Shown: in pieces, positions 45,764 to 55,288 of the stretch
Layout of the letters: the number at the start of each line of letters is the position of its first letter
How positions within the stretch are numbered: the first letter of the stretch is position 1
Source of the DNA: Saprospirales bacterium
GTDB taxonomy: Bacteria > Bacteroidota > Bacteroidia > Chitinophagales > JADIYW01
Length of the DNA stretch: 64,000 bases
Direction of reading: 5' to 3'
Assembly (NCBI GenBank): GCA_016711605.1
Contig: JADJSS010000046.1
Location: 53,885 to 117,884 of the forward strand
The notes under the pieces: model-generated
What the model was told of the DNA's origin: nothing
The model's database searches: none
What the model saw: the letters and a program-made list of their open reading frames with translations, nothing else
Translations under genes and position numbers: made by a program

Positions 45764-47025
45764 ATGAGTCGTGCAGCGATACGCAATATAATATTATTAG
45801 CATTTATTTCATTAGGTGGAATTATCGCAACTCAAATAATTTGGGTAAAAAAAGCAGTTGATTTAAAAGAGCAACAATTTAATCATAGAGCATATGTAGC
45901 ACTTAAAAGTGTTGCAGATAGACTGATTCGCGATTCTAAATATTCTGTTCAACTAGATGGTATCAACAAAAAAGCATCTAACTTTTATACTATTGATTTT
46001 AGTTCACCGGTAAATGTTACTTTGCTGGAAAGTTATTTATTAATTGAATCTAAAAATCAGAATATAAATGCTGATTTTGAATATGGTATTTTTGAATGTA
46101 CTACTGATTCATTTTATGCAGGTAGATATATAGACTTAAAAAATCCTATTAAAGTTCAACGATTGGATGTGCAAGCAAAACCTAATGAAAACTATTATAT
46201 CGGTGTTTTATTTCCAAAGAAAAAAAGTTATCTGCAAGATGACTTAAAATTATTATTGTTTTTCTCTATCGTTTTGATGGTTGTAATTGGATTTTTACTT
46301 ATACTATTCTAGTTATTTTAAAACAGAAAAAATTAAGTGAAGTAAAAACAGATTTTGTAAACAACATGACGCATGAGTTCAAAACGCCAATATCTACTAT
46401 AGCTTTGGCAAGTGACGTATTAATGCGTGATGACATCATTCAAAATCCAGAACGATTAAAACATTACGCAACCATCATTAGCGAAGAAAATCAACGATTA
46501 AAAAATCAGGTAGAATCTGTGTTGCAGGTTTCTCAAATTGATTCGCATAAAATTGCATTGAATTTAGTTGAAATAGATATGAATCAATTGATTCAACGCA
46601 TCATTAAAAATTTTGAACCTCGAATTTCTGAGTTAAATGGAAAATTAGAATTGCATTTAGATGCAAAAAAATCTAAAATTGAAGGCGATGAAATACACAT
46701 TACAAATATATTATATAACTTACTAGATAATGCAATAAAATATTGCGACAAAACACCACTGATTATTGTTACCACTGCTAATAAACACAGAGGTTTAGAA
46801 ATTTCTGTGAAAGATAATGGCAAAGGAATTAGCAAGCAATCTCAGAAAATGATTTTCGAGAAATTCTTTAGAGTACCGAGTGGTAATTTACATGATGTGA
46901 AAGGTTTTGGTCTTGGTTTGTTTTATGTAAAAAATATGATGAAGCTACATAAAGGAAAAATTACTTTACAAAGTTCAATCGGCGTAGGTACGATGTTTAC
47001 TTTATGGTTTCATAATAAGAAATAA
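45764..47025 (+). pseudogene. sensor histidine kinase split by one frameshift
   Basis: The first frame (45764-46312) gives an N-terminal membrane helix (IILLAFISLGGIIATQIIW), a periplasmic sensor region and a second helix (LLLFFSIVLMVVIGFLLIL). It then stops. From about 46311 the next frame reads VILKQKKLSEVKTDFVNN and continues MTHEFKTPISTIALASDV (H-box), NILYNLLDNAIKYC (N-box), VKDNGKGIS and GFGLGLFYV. One base is missing around 46306-46316. Frame-corrected it is a normal HisKA/HATPase_c kinase of about 420 aa. The OmpR-type regulator 34 bp downstream is its obvious partner. Confidence 0.85.
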
Positions 47026-47058
47026 AATGATTATATTTAATTTAGGAAAAAGAAGATT

Positions 47059-47748
47059 ATGGAAAAGAAAGTAAAAGTATTATTGGCAGAAGATGATCCA
47101 AATTTAGGTTTTGTAGTGAAAGATAATTTAAGTGATAAAGGTTACGATGTAACACATTGCATAAATGGTTTAGATGCAGAACGTGCTATTTACAAAGAGA
47201 AATTTGATATTTATTTATTAGATGTGATGATGCCTAAAAAAGACGGATTTACATTAGCACAAGAAATTCGTGATAAAAAAGATGAAACGCCAATTATTTT
47301 TATCACGGCTCGTGAAATGCAAGAAGATAAACTGAAAGGTTTTGCAGTTGGTGGTGACGATTATATCACTAAACCATTTAATTTAGATGAATTGGTGATG
47401 CGAATGGAAGCCATTTTAAAACGAACGAAATTAACTACACCAGACGTAACAGAATATAAAATTGGAAAGTATACGCTTAAAGTAGATGAACTTAAGTTAT
47501 TTTTTGGAGATTCTGTTTCTTCCATTACTAAAAAAGAATCTGCACTTTTAGAGTATTTGGCAAAAAATGCAAACCAACCAGTAAAGCGTGAAGATATGCT
47601 AATGAAAATCTGGAAAGACGATAGTTATTTCGCTGGCAGAAGTATGGATGTTTATATCACAAAAATCAGGAAATATTTAAAAGATGACTCAAGTGTAGAA
47701 ATACAAAACGTGCACGGTGTTGGCTTTAAATTGTTATTGAAAGATTAA
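47059..47748 (+). CDS. OmpR/PhoB family response regulator
   Basis: A 229-aa two-domain regulator. The receiver domain has KVLLAEDDPNLGFVVKDNLS, the phosphorylated Asp in YLLDVMMPKKDGFTL, the switch Thr in IIFITAREM and Lys in DDYITKPFNLDELV. The DNA-binding winged helix (about 130-229) has LTKKE-like SITKKESALLEYLAKNANQP, AGRSMDVYITKIRKYLK and VHGVGFKLL. It pairs with the histidine kinase directly upstream. Its targets cannot be told. Confidence 0.94.
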   Translation: MEKKVKVLLAEDDPNLGFVVKDNLSDKGYDVTHCINGLDAERAIYKEKFDIYLLDVMMPKKDGFTLAQEIRDKKDETPIIFITAREMQEDKLKGFAVGGDDYITKPFNLDELVMRMEAILKRTKLTTPDVTEYKIGKYTLKVDELKLFFGDSVSSITKKESALLEYLAKNANQPVKREDMLMKIWKDDSYFAGRSMDVYITKIRKYLKDDSSVEIQNVHGVGFKLLLKD

Positions 47749-47827
47749 AACAAAAGAACGTTTTATTTGTTTGAATATAGATAGCTTTACTAAGCACTTC
47801 ATTTCCATTCGTTTAACTTAATTATTT

Positions 47828-48817
47828 ATGAAATTATTTTCAGCATTAACTTTATTTTTTATATTTTCTATCAATTATTCCAATTCAAAAACATTACCAC
47901 CATTTAAAGCAACCGATCAGCCAATAGCATTAGATTATTCAAGTGAAAAAAGTTGGAGTTGTTTGCCTTTTAGAAAAGACGCTTCAGATGCCATACCAAA
48001 AATTGAAAAATGGATAGATGACTCTTTAAAAAATGTAGATGTTTTCTATATCTATCCAACGATTTACATGAAAGGAAAAACGTGGAATGCAGATGCTACT
48101 AACAATAAACTCAATAAAAAAATTGATAAATATCCAGTCAAATTTCAAGCATCTGTTTTTAATCAAGTTGGAAGAATTTATGCACCACGATACAGACAAG
48201 CACATATCAAAAGTTTTTATGATAGTACAGAAAATGGCAAAGCTGCATTAGATTTTGCGTATGAAGATGTAAAAAAAGCATTTGAATACTATCTGAAAAA
48301 CTACAACAACGGAAGACCAATCATTATTGCTTCGCACAGTCAAGGAAGCTTTCATGCAAGACGATTACTGAAAGATTATTTTGACACACCAGAGATGAAA
48401 CAAAAATTAGTATGTGCGTATGTAATTGGATTTGGCATTTATCCTGAAAAATATGAATTATTAAAACCTTGTAATGATGCACTTGCCACGAACTGCTACG
48501 TAACTTGGTCGAGTTTTAAAGAAGGTTACACACCAGAAAATGTGAATATGCTGTTTGGTAAAATATGCGTCAATCCAATTTCCTGGAAAACAAACAACGA
48601 AAAAGCTACATCCAAAAGTGGTATTTTACTTAATCTAAACCGTAAAAAACTTTTCAAATCTGAAGTGCAGATTAAAGAAAATTATTTGTGGGTAAAAACC
48701 AATATGTTAATTGTCCGAAAAATAAATGTGATGCACTTAGCAGATTATAATTTATATTGGTATGATATCAGAAAAAATGTTGCAGACAGAGTAACTGAAT
48801 ATTGGAAGAAAAAGTAA
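47828..48817 (+). CDS. DUF3089 family protein (alpha/beta hydrolase-like, exported)
   Basis: A 329-aa protein with a signal peptide (MKLFSALTLFFIFSINYSNS). The DUF3089 core is clear: NVDVFYIYPTIYMKGKTWN, AFEYYLKNYNNGRPIIIASH followed by SQGSFHARRLL (nucleophile elbow S-x-G), and HLADYNLYWYDIRKNVADR with the C-terminal His. It is predicted to be a lipase/esterase-like hydrolase in the periplasm; no substrate is known. Confidence 0.88.
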   Translation: MKLFSALTLFFIFSINYSNSKTLPPFKATDQPIALDYSSEKSWSCLPFRKDASDAIPKIEKWIDDSLKNVDVFYIYPTIYMKGKTWNADATNNKLNKKIDKYPVKFQASVFNQVGRIYAPRYRQAHIKSFYDSTENGKAALDFAYEDVKKAFEYYLKNYNNGRPIIIASHSQGSFHARRLLKDYFDTPEMKQKLVCAYVIGFGIYPEKYELLKPCNDALATNCYVTWSSFKEGYTPENVNMLFGKICVNPISWKTNNEKATSKSGILLNLNRKKLFKSEVQIKENYLWVKTNMLIVRKINVMHLADYNLYWYDIRKNVADRVTEYWKKK

Positions 48818-48825
48818 TTTTATAC

Positions 48826-49413
48826 GTGCTACATACATTACACAATATTGACTATTGGATTTTTAATTTTATAAATCACACAATTAGTAATTCTTTTTTA
48901 GATGTTGTATTACCATTTTTGCGTGAAGCTCATAATTGGATTCCGTTGTATATTTTTTTAGGATTTTATTTGCTTTATAAATACAAACTCGAAGCGATAA
49001 AATATGCTTTATATATTGTTATTGCTTTTGCTTTAGCTGATTTTATTTCTGCTGGAATTATTAAACCATATATTGCGCGTCTTCGTCCTTGCCATTCATT
49101 AACGTTGCATGCACGCTTAGTTTTAGGTCATTGCGGTGGCAAATGGAGTTTTCCTTCTACGCATGCGACTAATCATATTTCAATTGCATTAAGCATTGTA
49201 TTCGCAAATATCTTCACCAAAAAATGGATAAAATATATCTGGATTTTTTGGGCTTTATCTATTGGTTTTGCGCAGATTTATGTTGGTGTACATTATCCAA
49301 GTGATGTAGTTGCTGGCTTTGTTTTAGGAACACTTATCGCCTACTTTAATTACAAAGTTGTGTTATCTTTTTTAAGCAAACTACAGACAAAATTAATTGG
49401 CAACAATAATTGA
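48826..49413 (+). CDS. PAP2 family phosphatase (membrane)
   Basis: A 195-aa membrane phosphatase of the PAP2 superfamily. I chose the GTG at 48826 (start LHTLHNIDYWIFNFINH); a TTG at 48802 is also possible and would overlap the previous gene by 16 bases. Motifs: KPYIARLRPC (motif 1), FPSTHATN (motif 2, usually PSGH), and AQIYVGVHYPSDVVAG (motif 3), where the Arg of SRxxxxxH is replaced by Gln. Five or six membrane helices are present. It probably dephosphorylates undecaprenyl pyrophosphate or a lipid phosphate. Confidence 0.88.
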   Translation: MLHTLHNIDYWIFNFINHTISNSFLDVVLPFLREAHNWIPLYIFLGFYLLYKYKLEAIKYALYIVIAFALADFISAGIIKPYIARLRPCHSLTLHARLVLGHCGGKWSFPSTHATNHISIALSIVFANIFTKKWIKYIWIFWALSIGFAQIYVGVHYPSDVVAGFVLGTLIAYFNYKVVLSFLSKLQTKLIGNNN

Positions 49414-49825
49414 GCAAATATCATTACTACTATAGATACACTCAAACAATTATTGAAATAATTCTTTACTTCCAATTTATAAAATTCATTGTATGCATAG
49501 TAGGAATGATAGTAATTACTGCATGTTTGAAAGAATAATGCTATCAAAAAAAATAACGTACAAACTAAGAAAACAGCAAAATGCAATTGATAAAATCTTT
49601 CTGATTTTATTTTCTTAAAATGAAATAAAAGAAGATAAAGTATTGCATTCATTAAACTAACCAAAGCAAAAATCAAGTACATTCGCCAAAAACAAACTAC
49701 GTAATTACTATTTATAAAAGTAAATTCAAATTCTTTTTGTGCGAATAAAAATGATGAAGTGGTGCAATTAAAATCAATAAAAATGCAAAATAAGAGAAAT
49801 AATATTTGGATTGATTTTTACTCAA
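49350..49825 (-). pseudogene. hypothetical membrane protein with one frameshift
   Basis: Two minus-strand frames form one reading. From a TTG at 49825 comes NQSKYYFSYFAFLLILIAPL, and after a shift near 49740 comes FAQKEFEFTFINSNYVVCFW, MYLIFALVSLMNAILYLLLF and IVVMIFAQLLLPINFVCSL. There are four membrane segments in about 158 residues. The family is unknown. The 3' end overlaps the end of the PAP2 gene by 64 bp on the opposite strand. The coding call is moderate, based on clean helices in both frames. Confidence 0.45.
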
Positions 49826-49840
49826 AGAGAAGAAAAAATG

Positions 49841-49915
49841 GGACACGTATGGGGCTCGAACCCATGACCCTCGGTACCACAAACCGATGCTCTAACCAAC
49901 TGAGCTAACATGTCC
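49841..49915 (-). tRNA. tRNA-His (GTG)
   Basis: On the minus strand the sequence folds into a full cloverleaf: the 5' G is the extra G-1, the acceptor stem GACATGT pairs with ACGTGTC, the D arm is GCTCAGTTGGTTAGAGC, the anticodon stem TCGGT/ACCGA encloses TTGTGGT (anticodon GTG), and the T arm is ATGGGTTCGAGCCCCAT. The discriminator is C, as in tRNA-His. A complete CCA is not encoded. Confidence 0.95.
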
Positions 49916-50008
49916 ATCTAGTAAAAGAACTGAAGTGCAAAGATAGATTTTTTTTTGGAAAAGCAAAATTTGCATTCAGTACTTAAAAAATACTTAATGT
50001 AGAAAAAT

Positions 50009-50037
50009 AAAATGCCGAAACTAAATTTCGGCATTTT
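50009..50037. terminator. intrinsic terminator after ahcY
   Basis: AAAATGCCGAAA (50009-50020) pairs with TTTCGGCATTTT (50026-50037) around CTAAA; A and T runs flank the stem so it can serve both strands. It follows the ahcY stop on the minus strand. Confidence 0.8.
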
Positions 50038-50079
50038 TTATAAATACTAAGTACTATGTACTCAATACTATTATTTCTA

Positions 50080-51411
50080 TTAGTATCTGTAATATTCTGG
50101 TTTGTAAGGACCAGCAACAGGTATTTTTAAGTATTCGCTTTGTGCTGTAGTTAATTCATCTAACACTACACCAATTTTTGCTAAGTGTAAACGAGCAACT
50201 TTTTCATCTAAATGTTTTGGCAACATATAAACTTTGTTTTCGTAGCTAGCTGAATTTGCCCATAATTCTAATTGTGCAATTACTTGATTAGAGAATGAGT
50301 TAGACATTACAAATGATGGATGACCAGTTGCGCAACCTAAGTTTACCAAACGACCTTCTGCCAATAAAATAATATCTTTTCCTTCAATAGTATATAAATC
50401 TACTTGTGGTTTGATCGTATTTTTTGTGTGACCGTAGTTAGTGTTCAACCAAGCAACATCAATTTCAATATCAAAGTGACCAATATTAGCAACAATTGCT
50501 TTGTCTTTCATTAATTTGAAGTGTTCACCTGTGATGATATCACGGCAACCAGTTGTAGTAACGATGATATCTGCTTCTTTCACAGCATCAACCATTTTTT
50601 TCACTTCAAAACCTTCCATTGCCGCTTGTAATGCGCAAATTGGGTCAATTTCTGTAATGATTACACGCGCACCAGCACCACGTAATGATTCAGCAGAACC
50701 TTTACCAACATCACCAAAACCAGCAACAACCGCTACTTTACCAGCAATCATTACATCTGTAGCACGACGAATCGCATCTACACAACTTTCGCGGCAACCG
50801 TATTTGTTATCGAATTTAGATTTTGTAACTGAATCGTTGATATTAATTGCTGGAATTAATAATGTACCAGCTTCCATTCTTTCGTATAAACGGTGAACAC
50901 CTGTTGTAGTTTCTTCAGATAAACCTCTGATACCTTTAGCTAATTCAGGATAGTGATCAAACACTAAGTTTGTTAAGTCGCCACCATCATCTAAAATCAT
51001 GTTCAATGGTCTGTCTTCAGAACCAAAGAATAATGTTTGCTCGATGCACCAGTTAAATTCTTCTTCGTTCATGCCTTTCCAAGCAAACACAGGAATACCA
51101 GCAGCAGCAATTGCAGCAGCAGCGTGATCTTGTGTAGAGAAGATGTTGCAAGAAGACCAGGTAACTTCTGCACCTAAAGCTACTAATGTTTCGATTAAAA
51201 CAGCAGTTTGAATCGTCATGTGTAAGCAACCTGCGATACGAGCGCCTTTTAATGGTTGAGATGGACCAAATTCTTCGCGAAGCGCCATTAAACCTGGCAT
51301 TTCAGCTTCTGCAAGCATGATTTCTTTTCTGCCGAATTCTGCTAATGAAATGTCTTTAACTTTGTATTTCAAGCTAAAGTCAATTTGAGATGATGTTGTT
51401 GTATTTGACAT
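50080..51411 (-). CDS. ahcY: adenosylhomocysteinase
   Basis: AhcY reversibly splits S-adenosylhomocysteine into adenosine and homocysteine and so keeps methylation running. I take the ATG at 51411 (MSNTTTSSQIDFSLKYKVKD), 443 aa. Diagnostic segments are ARIAGCLHMTIQTAVLIETL, SCNIFSTQDHAAAAIA, ININDSVTKSKFDNKYGCRE with the catalytic Lys, the NAD-binding VAVVAGFGDVGKGSAESLRG, GHFDIEIDVAWL and the C-terminal KPEYYRY. metK, of the same cycle, lies 4 kb away. Confidence 0.97.
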   Translation of the reverse strand: MSNTTTSSQIDFSLKYKVKDISLAEFGRKEIMLAEAEMPGLMALREEFGPSQPLKGARIAGCLHMTIQTAVLIETLVALGAEVTWSSCNIFSTQDHAAAAIAAAGIPVFAWKGMNEEEFNWCIEQTLFFGSEDRPLNMILDDGGDLTNLVFDHYPELAKGIRGLSEETTTGVHRLYERMEAGTLLIPAININDSVTKSKFDNKYGCRESCVDAIRRATDVMIAGKVAVVAGFGDVGKGSAESLRGAGARVIITEIDPICALQAAMEGFEVKKMVDAVKEADIIVTTTGCRDIITGEHFKLMKDKAIVANIGHFDIEIDVAWLNTNYGHTKNTIKPQVDLYTIEGKDIILLAEGRLVNLGCATGHPSFVMSNSFSNQVIAQLELWANSASYENKVYMLPKHLDEKVARLHLAKIGVVLDELTTAQSEYLKIPVAGPYKPEYYRY

Positions 51412-51512
51412 TTTTATTATTTTATGATGCAAAATTACACCAACACATTTGTAATTAAAAATTGTCTAATAGGCAAGATAAAAATTAATTAACGAATCAT
51501 CACATTCGCTAA

Positions 51513-52079
51513 TTATCTAATATTCTTCTTAATTCTACTCAAAGATGTAGGTGTAACACCAATAAATGAAGCTAAATATTTTTGAGGAATGGTTTGAAGC
51601 AGCTCTGGTTTATTTAATAAATCTAAGTAGCGTTGTTCTGCTGTGTCTCTCTGCAAAGCGGTGAAACGTTGTAATAAATGTAAGATCACATCTTCCCAGA
51701 ATTTGCGCATCATTTCCTGCATTTTTGGATGTGTTTCGTACAATTTATTAAGTTCTGTTTTTGGTAAATATAAAATTTCAGTTTCTTCAATAGCTTGCAA
51801 AAAATAGTTGCTTGGCGTTTCGCTAATGAAGCTATAAATTTCAATGGCTGAAGAATGTTTGAGTGCAAACCAAACTGAAATTTCTACATCTTCTTGTATA
51901 TAATATAGACGCAGACAGCCATTTTGTACAAAAATTAAATCTTTACAGGTTTCACCTTCCATTAAAACTAACTCATTCTTTTTTATATTTTTAGATCTGA
52001 ATTTTGACACAATATCATTCAACACATCTGCTGGAAGTTGTACATATTCGCTGATGAATTTATTGAGTTCGGCTGACAT
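51513..52079 (-). CDS. Crp/Fnr family transcriptional regulator
   Basis: A 188-aa protein from the ATG at 52079 (MSAELNKFISEYVQLPADVL); the longer frame upstream runs through tRNA-Ser and is not used. A cyclic-nucleotide-binding-like domain (about 20-130: ELVLMEGETCKDLIFVQNGC, LRLYYIQEDVEISVWFAL) precedes a short helix-turn-helix end (YLASFIGVTPTSLSRIKKNI). It matches the large Bacteroidota Crp-like group. The ligand may not be cAMP, since the usual phosphate-binding Arg is not evident. Targets are unknown. Confidence 0.88.
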   Translation of the reverse strand: MSAELNKFISEYVQLPADVLNDIVSKFRSKNIKKNELVLMEGETCKDLIFVQNGCLRLYYIQEDVEISVWFALKHSSAIEIYSFISETPSNYFLQAIEETEILYLPKTELNKLYETHPKMQEMMRKFWEDVILHLLQRFTALQRDTAEQRYLDLLNKPELLQTIPQKYLASFIGVTPTSLSRIKKNIR

Positions 52080-52153
52080 ATTTACTATGATATAAACATA
52101 GTTAAAAAAATGGAGCATAATAAATTGAAAATCAATTACTATACTCCATTTTG

Positions 52154-52238
52154 CAGAGAGAGAGGGATTCGAACCCCCGGACCTGTAACAGTCAACGGTT
52201 TTCAAGACCGCCGCATTCAACCGCTCTGCCATCTCTCT
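52154..52238 (-). tRNA. tRNA-Ser (TGA)
   Basis: The minus strand folds as a class II tRNA: the acceptor AGAGAGA pairs with TCTCTCT, the D arm begins GCAGAGCGGTTGAATGC, the anticodon loop CTTGAAA gives TGA, a long variable arm (GTTGACTGTTACAGGTC) is present, and the T arm is GGGGGTTCGAATCCCTC. The discriminator is G, as in tRNA-Ser. Confidence 0.95.
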
Positions 52239-52290
52239 AATTGGAGTGCAAATATAATCAATCAAATTTGAAATCAAAATTAAATACAAA

Positions 52291-52319
52291 AAAAACAGAG
52301 CACAAAATGTGCTCTGTTT
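52291..52319 (-). terminator. intrinsic terminator of the fibronectin-repeat gene
   Basis: AAACAGAGCAC (52293-52303) pairs with GTGCTCTGTTT (52309-52319); on the minus strand the stem is followed by a T tract. It lies 20 bases after the stop codon at 52340. Confidence 0.8.
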
Positions 52320-52339
52320 AAAAATAATTATTTAGAAAA

Positions 52340-55141
52340 TTATTCTACGATAAATGTTTTTACTGCTGTGAAATCTTTATTTTCTAAATTGATAATATAA
52401 ATTCCTTTAGCTAAAGACGGTAAATTAATTTGTAATTGATTGTTTATGTTATAAGAATTACTATAAACATTTCTTCCAACATTGTCAAAAATGGTAACAT
52501 TTGTATTTCCGACAGCATTTTTCTCAAACTCTAGATTTAAGATATTTGTAGTTGGATTTGGGAACAATCTTAATGCAACCTGATTGGTATTATTTCTAAC
52601 GCTTGTTACAAATGTTTTAACAGTTTTAGTTGCTGGATTTGCATAATTCGGTCCGTTGGTACAATTTTTATTATTAAATGTCACAACAAATATTTTGTAT
52701 ACAGTTGAAGCAGATAAACCTGTTATTGTAAAAACAGAGTCGGTGCCTCTATATGCCACAGTTGCAGGTGTAGCATTTGAAGATGCTATTGTTGAACCAA
52801 CTGCATAATAAGCACTATCTCTGATAGTAATAAAGCCAACTGATATTGGTGCATATAAAATCATTACACTGTCTGCTGTTGGCAATGTATATCGAACGGT
52901 AATAGTTGTTGCTGTAGAATCTAAACGTAAATTAGTAACACCACTTGGTTGTGTACAATCTGTTCCGTTTACACTCGCTGTTTTAACAGTTTTGGTTGCA
53001 GGATTCGCATAGTTTGGTCCGTTGGTACAATTCTTATTATTAAATGTAACTACGAATACTTTGTATACTGTATTTAATGTCAAACCAGTGATGGTAAACG
53101 ATGAGTCTTTACCTCTATAAGCCACTGTTGCAGGTGTTGCATTTGAGGACGCTATTGTCGAACCAACTGCATAATAAGCACTATCTCTGATAGTAATAAA
53201 GCCAACTGATATTGGTGCATATAAAATCATTACACTGTCTGCTGTTGGCAATGTATATCGAACGGTAATAGTTGTTGCAGTAGAATCTAAACGTAAATTA
53301 GAAACGCCACTTGGTTGTGCACAATCTGTTCCGTTTACACTAGCTGTTTTAACCGTTTTGGTTGCAGGATTCGCATAATTCGGTCCGTTGGTACAATTCT
53401 TATTATTAAATGTAACGACAAATACTTTGTATACTGTATTTAATGTTAAACCACTTATTGTAAATACAGAGTCAGTTCCTCTATAAGCAACCGTTGCTGG
53501 TGTTGCATTTGAGGACGCTATTGTTGAACCAACTGCATAATAAGCACTATCTCTGATAGTAATAAAGCCAACTGATATTGGTGCATATAAAATCATTACA
53601 CTGTCTGCTGTTGGCAATGTATAACGTACTGTAATAGTTGTTGCTGTAGAATCTAAACGCAAATTTGACACTCCACTTGGTTGTGTACAATCTGTATTTG
53701 GAACACCACCTGCTGTTGCAAAGTTTTTAGCATTTACACTACCATAATTTGGACCATTCGTACAGTTTTTATTATTAAAAGGAACAATAAATATTTTATA
53801 ATAAGTTGCTGCTGTTAAACCAGTAAATACAAATGAAGAATCTGTACCTCTATATTTTACAGTTGCCAATACGCCATTTGATGATGTAATTGTTGAGTTA
53901 ACTGGATAAGCAGCACTATCTCTTACAGTTACAAAACCAATTGTGCTTGGAGCAATTAAAACCATCACACTATCAGCATTTGTAGGATTTGTCCATTTAA
54001 CAGAAATAGTTGTATTGGTTGAATCTGTTTTAACAAAACCTGTAGAACTTGATGGTTGCGTACAATCAGTACTTAATTGTTGAGTTGTAAATGAATCTAC
54101 TTTGTAAGAAGTAGCATAATTTGGACCACCTGTACAGGCGTTATTGAAAGATGTAACCAACACATAGTATTTTGTATTTGCTGTTAAACCAGATGCCGTC
54201 ATTGAAGTATCTGAATCAAAGTTGATACATTTATAGCTGTTTGAACTTAAAGTATATGAATTTCCTTCTACAAATGATGTTCCATTAAAAGTTGAAGGGT
54301 TACCACCTACTTTAACAGTTCCGATAAATGCAGCATAACCATCTGGTTTTGGTGTTGCATTATTGTATGTTACTTTTGCTGATGTAGCCGTAATATTTGA
54401 GAATGACATTGATGTTGGTATGCTAGTTGGTGTTGTACAAGCTGGCAATGAACCTGTAGTAAACGTCGCACTTAAATCATCAACAGCTAAAATATCATCG
54501 TTTCCAAAAATATTATAGTCATTAAAACGTAACCAAAAAGTAGCTCCATTAGGAATATTTAAACTAGATAAAGTAGTTGATACTGTTTGAGAAATCGTAT
54601 TTCCGTCTAAAGAACCAACAGTTGCTGTCGAATTAATACTTACAGCAGACAACCCTAAACCTACAGTCCAAGTTCCAGTATGTATTGAATCAGAACCCAC
54701 ATTATATTCTGCAATCAATGTATCTGGATGTGCAGCTGTATTATTTCCACGACGCCATTGTTCCATTTTATAAGAAATCTGTACAGCTGTAATCGTTGAT
54801 CCAGTATTATTAACACATTTAACTCCGATATACATTGGCGCATTTGCATTACTGATTAATGTTCCAAGTGCTCTTTCGCTATTGGCTGCAGCACCAACTG
54901 AGTAAAATCCTGCTGCAGTTGCTGAGCCAGCAGTTGTTTGAATACTGTCTTTTGCAGATCCACCTGGATTGAAATAAGTGTACCAGCCATTTGGCAATAC
55001 TGATTTTGCAGATGTTCCACTGCTTGGCAGCGAATTGAAATTTTGTGTATAAACAAACCCATTGGATGTTACACTGATTGATTGTGCATTGACGCTAACA
55101 ATAGCAATCAACATTAAAAAAGAAAGTAATAATTTTCGCAT
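52340..55141 (-). CDS. T9SS-exported protein with fibronectin-like repeats
   Basis: A 933-aa secreted protein. It has a signal peptide (KLLLSFLMLIAIVSVNAQS), then a beta-rich lamin-tail or jelly-roll-like domain (about 20-230, ending DDILAVDDLSATF). Five fibronectin type III-like modules follow, three of them nearly identical 122-aa units (LRLDSTATTITVRYTLP, SVMILYAPISVGFITIRDSA, NKNCTNGPNYANPATKTV). A T9SS type A sorting domain closes it (LRLFPNPTTNILNLEF, LPSLAKGIYIINLENKDF). It is probably a cell-surface adhesin or matrix protein; no enzyme motif is seen. The -7-like TATTTTTG lies at 55166-55159. Confidence 0.9.
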   Translation of the reverse strand: MRKLLLSFLMLIAIVSVNAQSISVTSNGFVYTQNFNSLPSSGTSAKSVLPNGWYTYFNPGGSAKDSIQTTAGSATAAGFYSVGAAANSERALGTLISNANAPMYIGVKCVNNTGSTITAVQISYKMEQWRRGNNTAAHPDTLIAEYNVGSDSIHTGTWTVGLGLSAVSINSTATVGSLDGNTISQTVSTTLSSLNIPNGATFWLRFNDYNIFGNDDILAVDDLSATFTTGSLPACTTPTSIPTSMSFSNITATSAKVTYNNATPKPDGYAAFIGTVKVGGNPSTFNGTSFVEGNSYTLSSNSYKCINFDSDTSMTASGLTANTKYYVLVTSFNNACTGGPNYATSYKVDSFTTQQLSTDCTQPSSSTGFVKTDSTNTTISVKWTNPTNADSVMVLIAPSTIGFVTVRDSAAYPVNSTITSSNGVLATVKYRGTDSSFVFTGLTAATYYKIFIVPFNNKNCTNGPNYGSVNAKNFATAGGVPNTDCTQPSGVSNLRLDSTATTITVRYTLPTADSVMILYAPISVGFITIRDSAYYAVGSTIASSNATPATVAYRGTDSVFTISGLTLNTVYKVFVVTFNNKNCTNGPNYANPATKTVKTASVNGTDCAQPSGVSNLRLDSTATTITVRYTLPTADSVMILYAPISVGFITIRDSAYYAVGSTIASSNATPATVAYRGKDSSFTITGLTLNTVYKVFVVTFNNKNCTNGPNYANPATKTVKTASVNGTDCTQPSGVTNLRLDSTATTITVRYTLPTADSVMILYAPISVGFITIRDSAYYAVGSTIASSNATPATVAYRGTDSVFTITGLSASTVYKIFVVTFNNKNCTNGPNYANPATKTVKTFVTSVRNNTNQVALRLFPNPTTNILNLEFEKNAVGNTNVTIFDNVGRNVYSNSYNINNQLQINLPSLAKGIYIINLENKDFTAVKTFIVE
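52595..53692. repeat. three tandem 366-bp coding repeats
   Basis: Units begin near 52595, 52961 and 53327 and are almost identical over long stretches. A fourth, diverged unit precedes them in the gene. The high identity suggests recent duplication or gene conversion. Confidence 0.85.
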
Positions 55142-55236
55142 GTTATAATTTTACCTTGCAAAAATATACATAATTTATGCGGAATTTGCACTTTTTAACA
55201 TAAAATATTCAACACTATAATGTGTTTTTTGTGCAT

Positions 55237-55270
55237 AAAAAAACACGAACCAAAAGATTCGTGTTTTTTG
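55237..55270 (-). terminator. intrinsic terminator of metK
   Basis: AAAAAACACGAA (55238-55249) pairs with TTCGTGTTTTTT (55258-55269), and the minus-strand T tract follows. It lies about 19 bases after the metK stop. Confidence 0.85.
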
Positions 55271-55288
55271 TACCTAAAATTATTAATA

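Noticed and set aside
52080..52289. N-terminal extension of the Crp/Fnr gene
   Set aside because: The extension runs antisense or sense through the tRNA-Ser gene; the ATG at 52079 gives a normal Crp start.
52595..53692. Regular repeats as a possible CRISPR array
   Set aside because: The period is 366 bp, the whole unit is coding and no short repeat with unique spacers exists.
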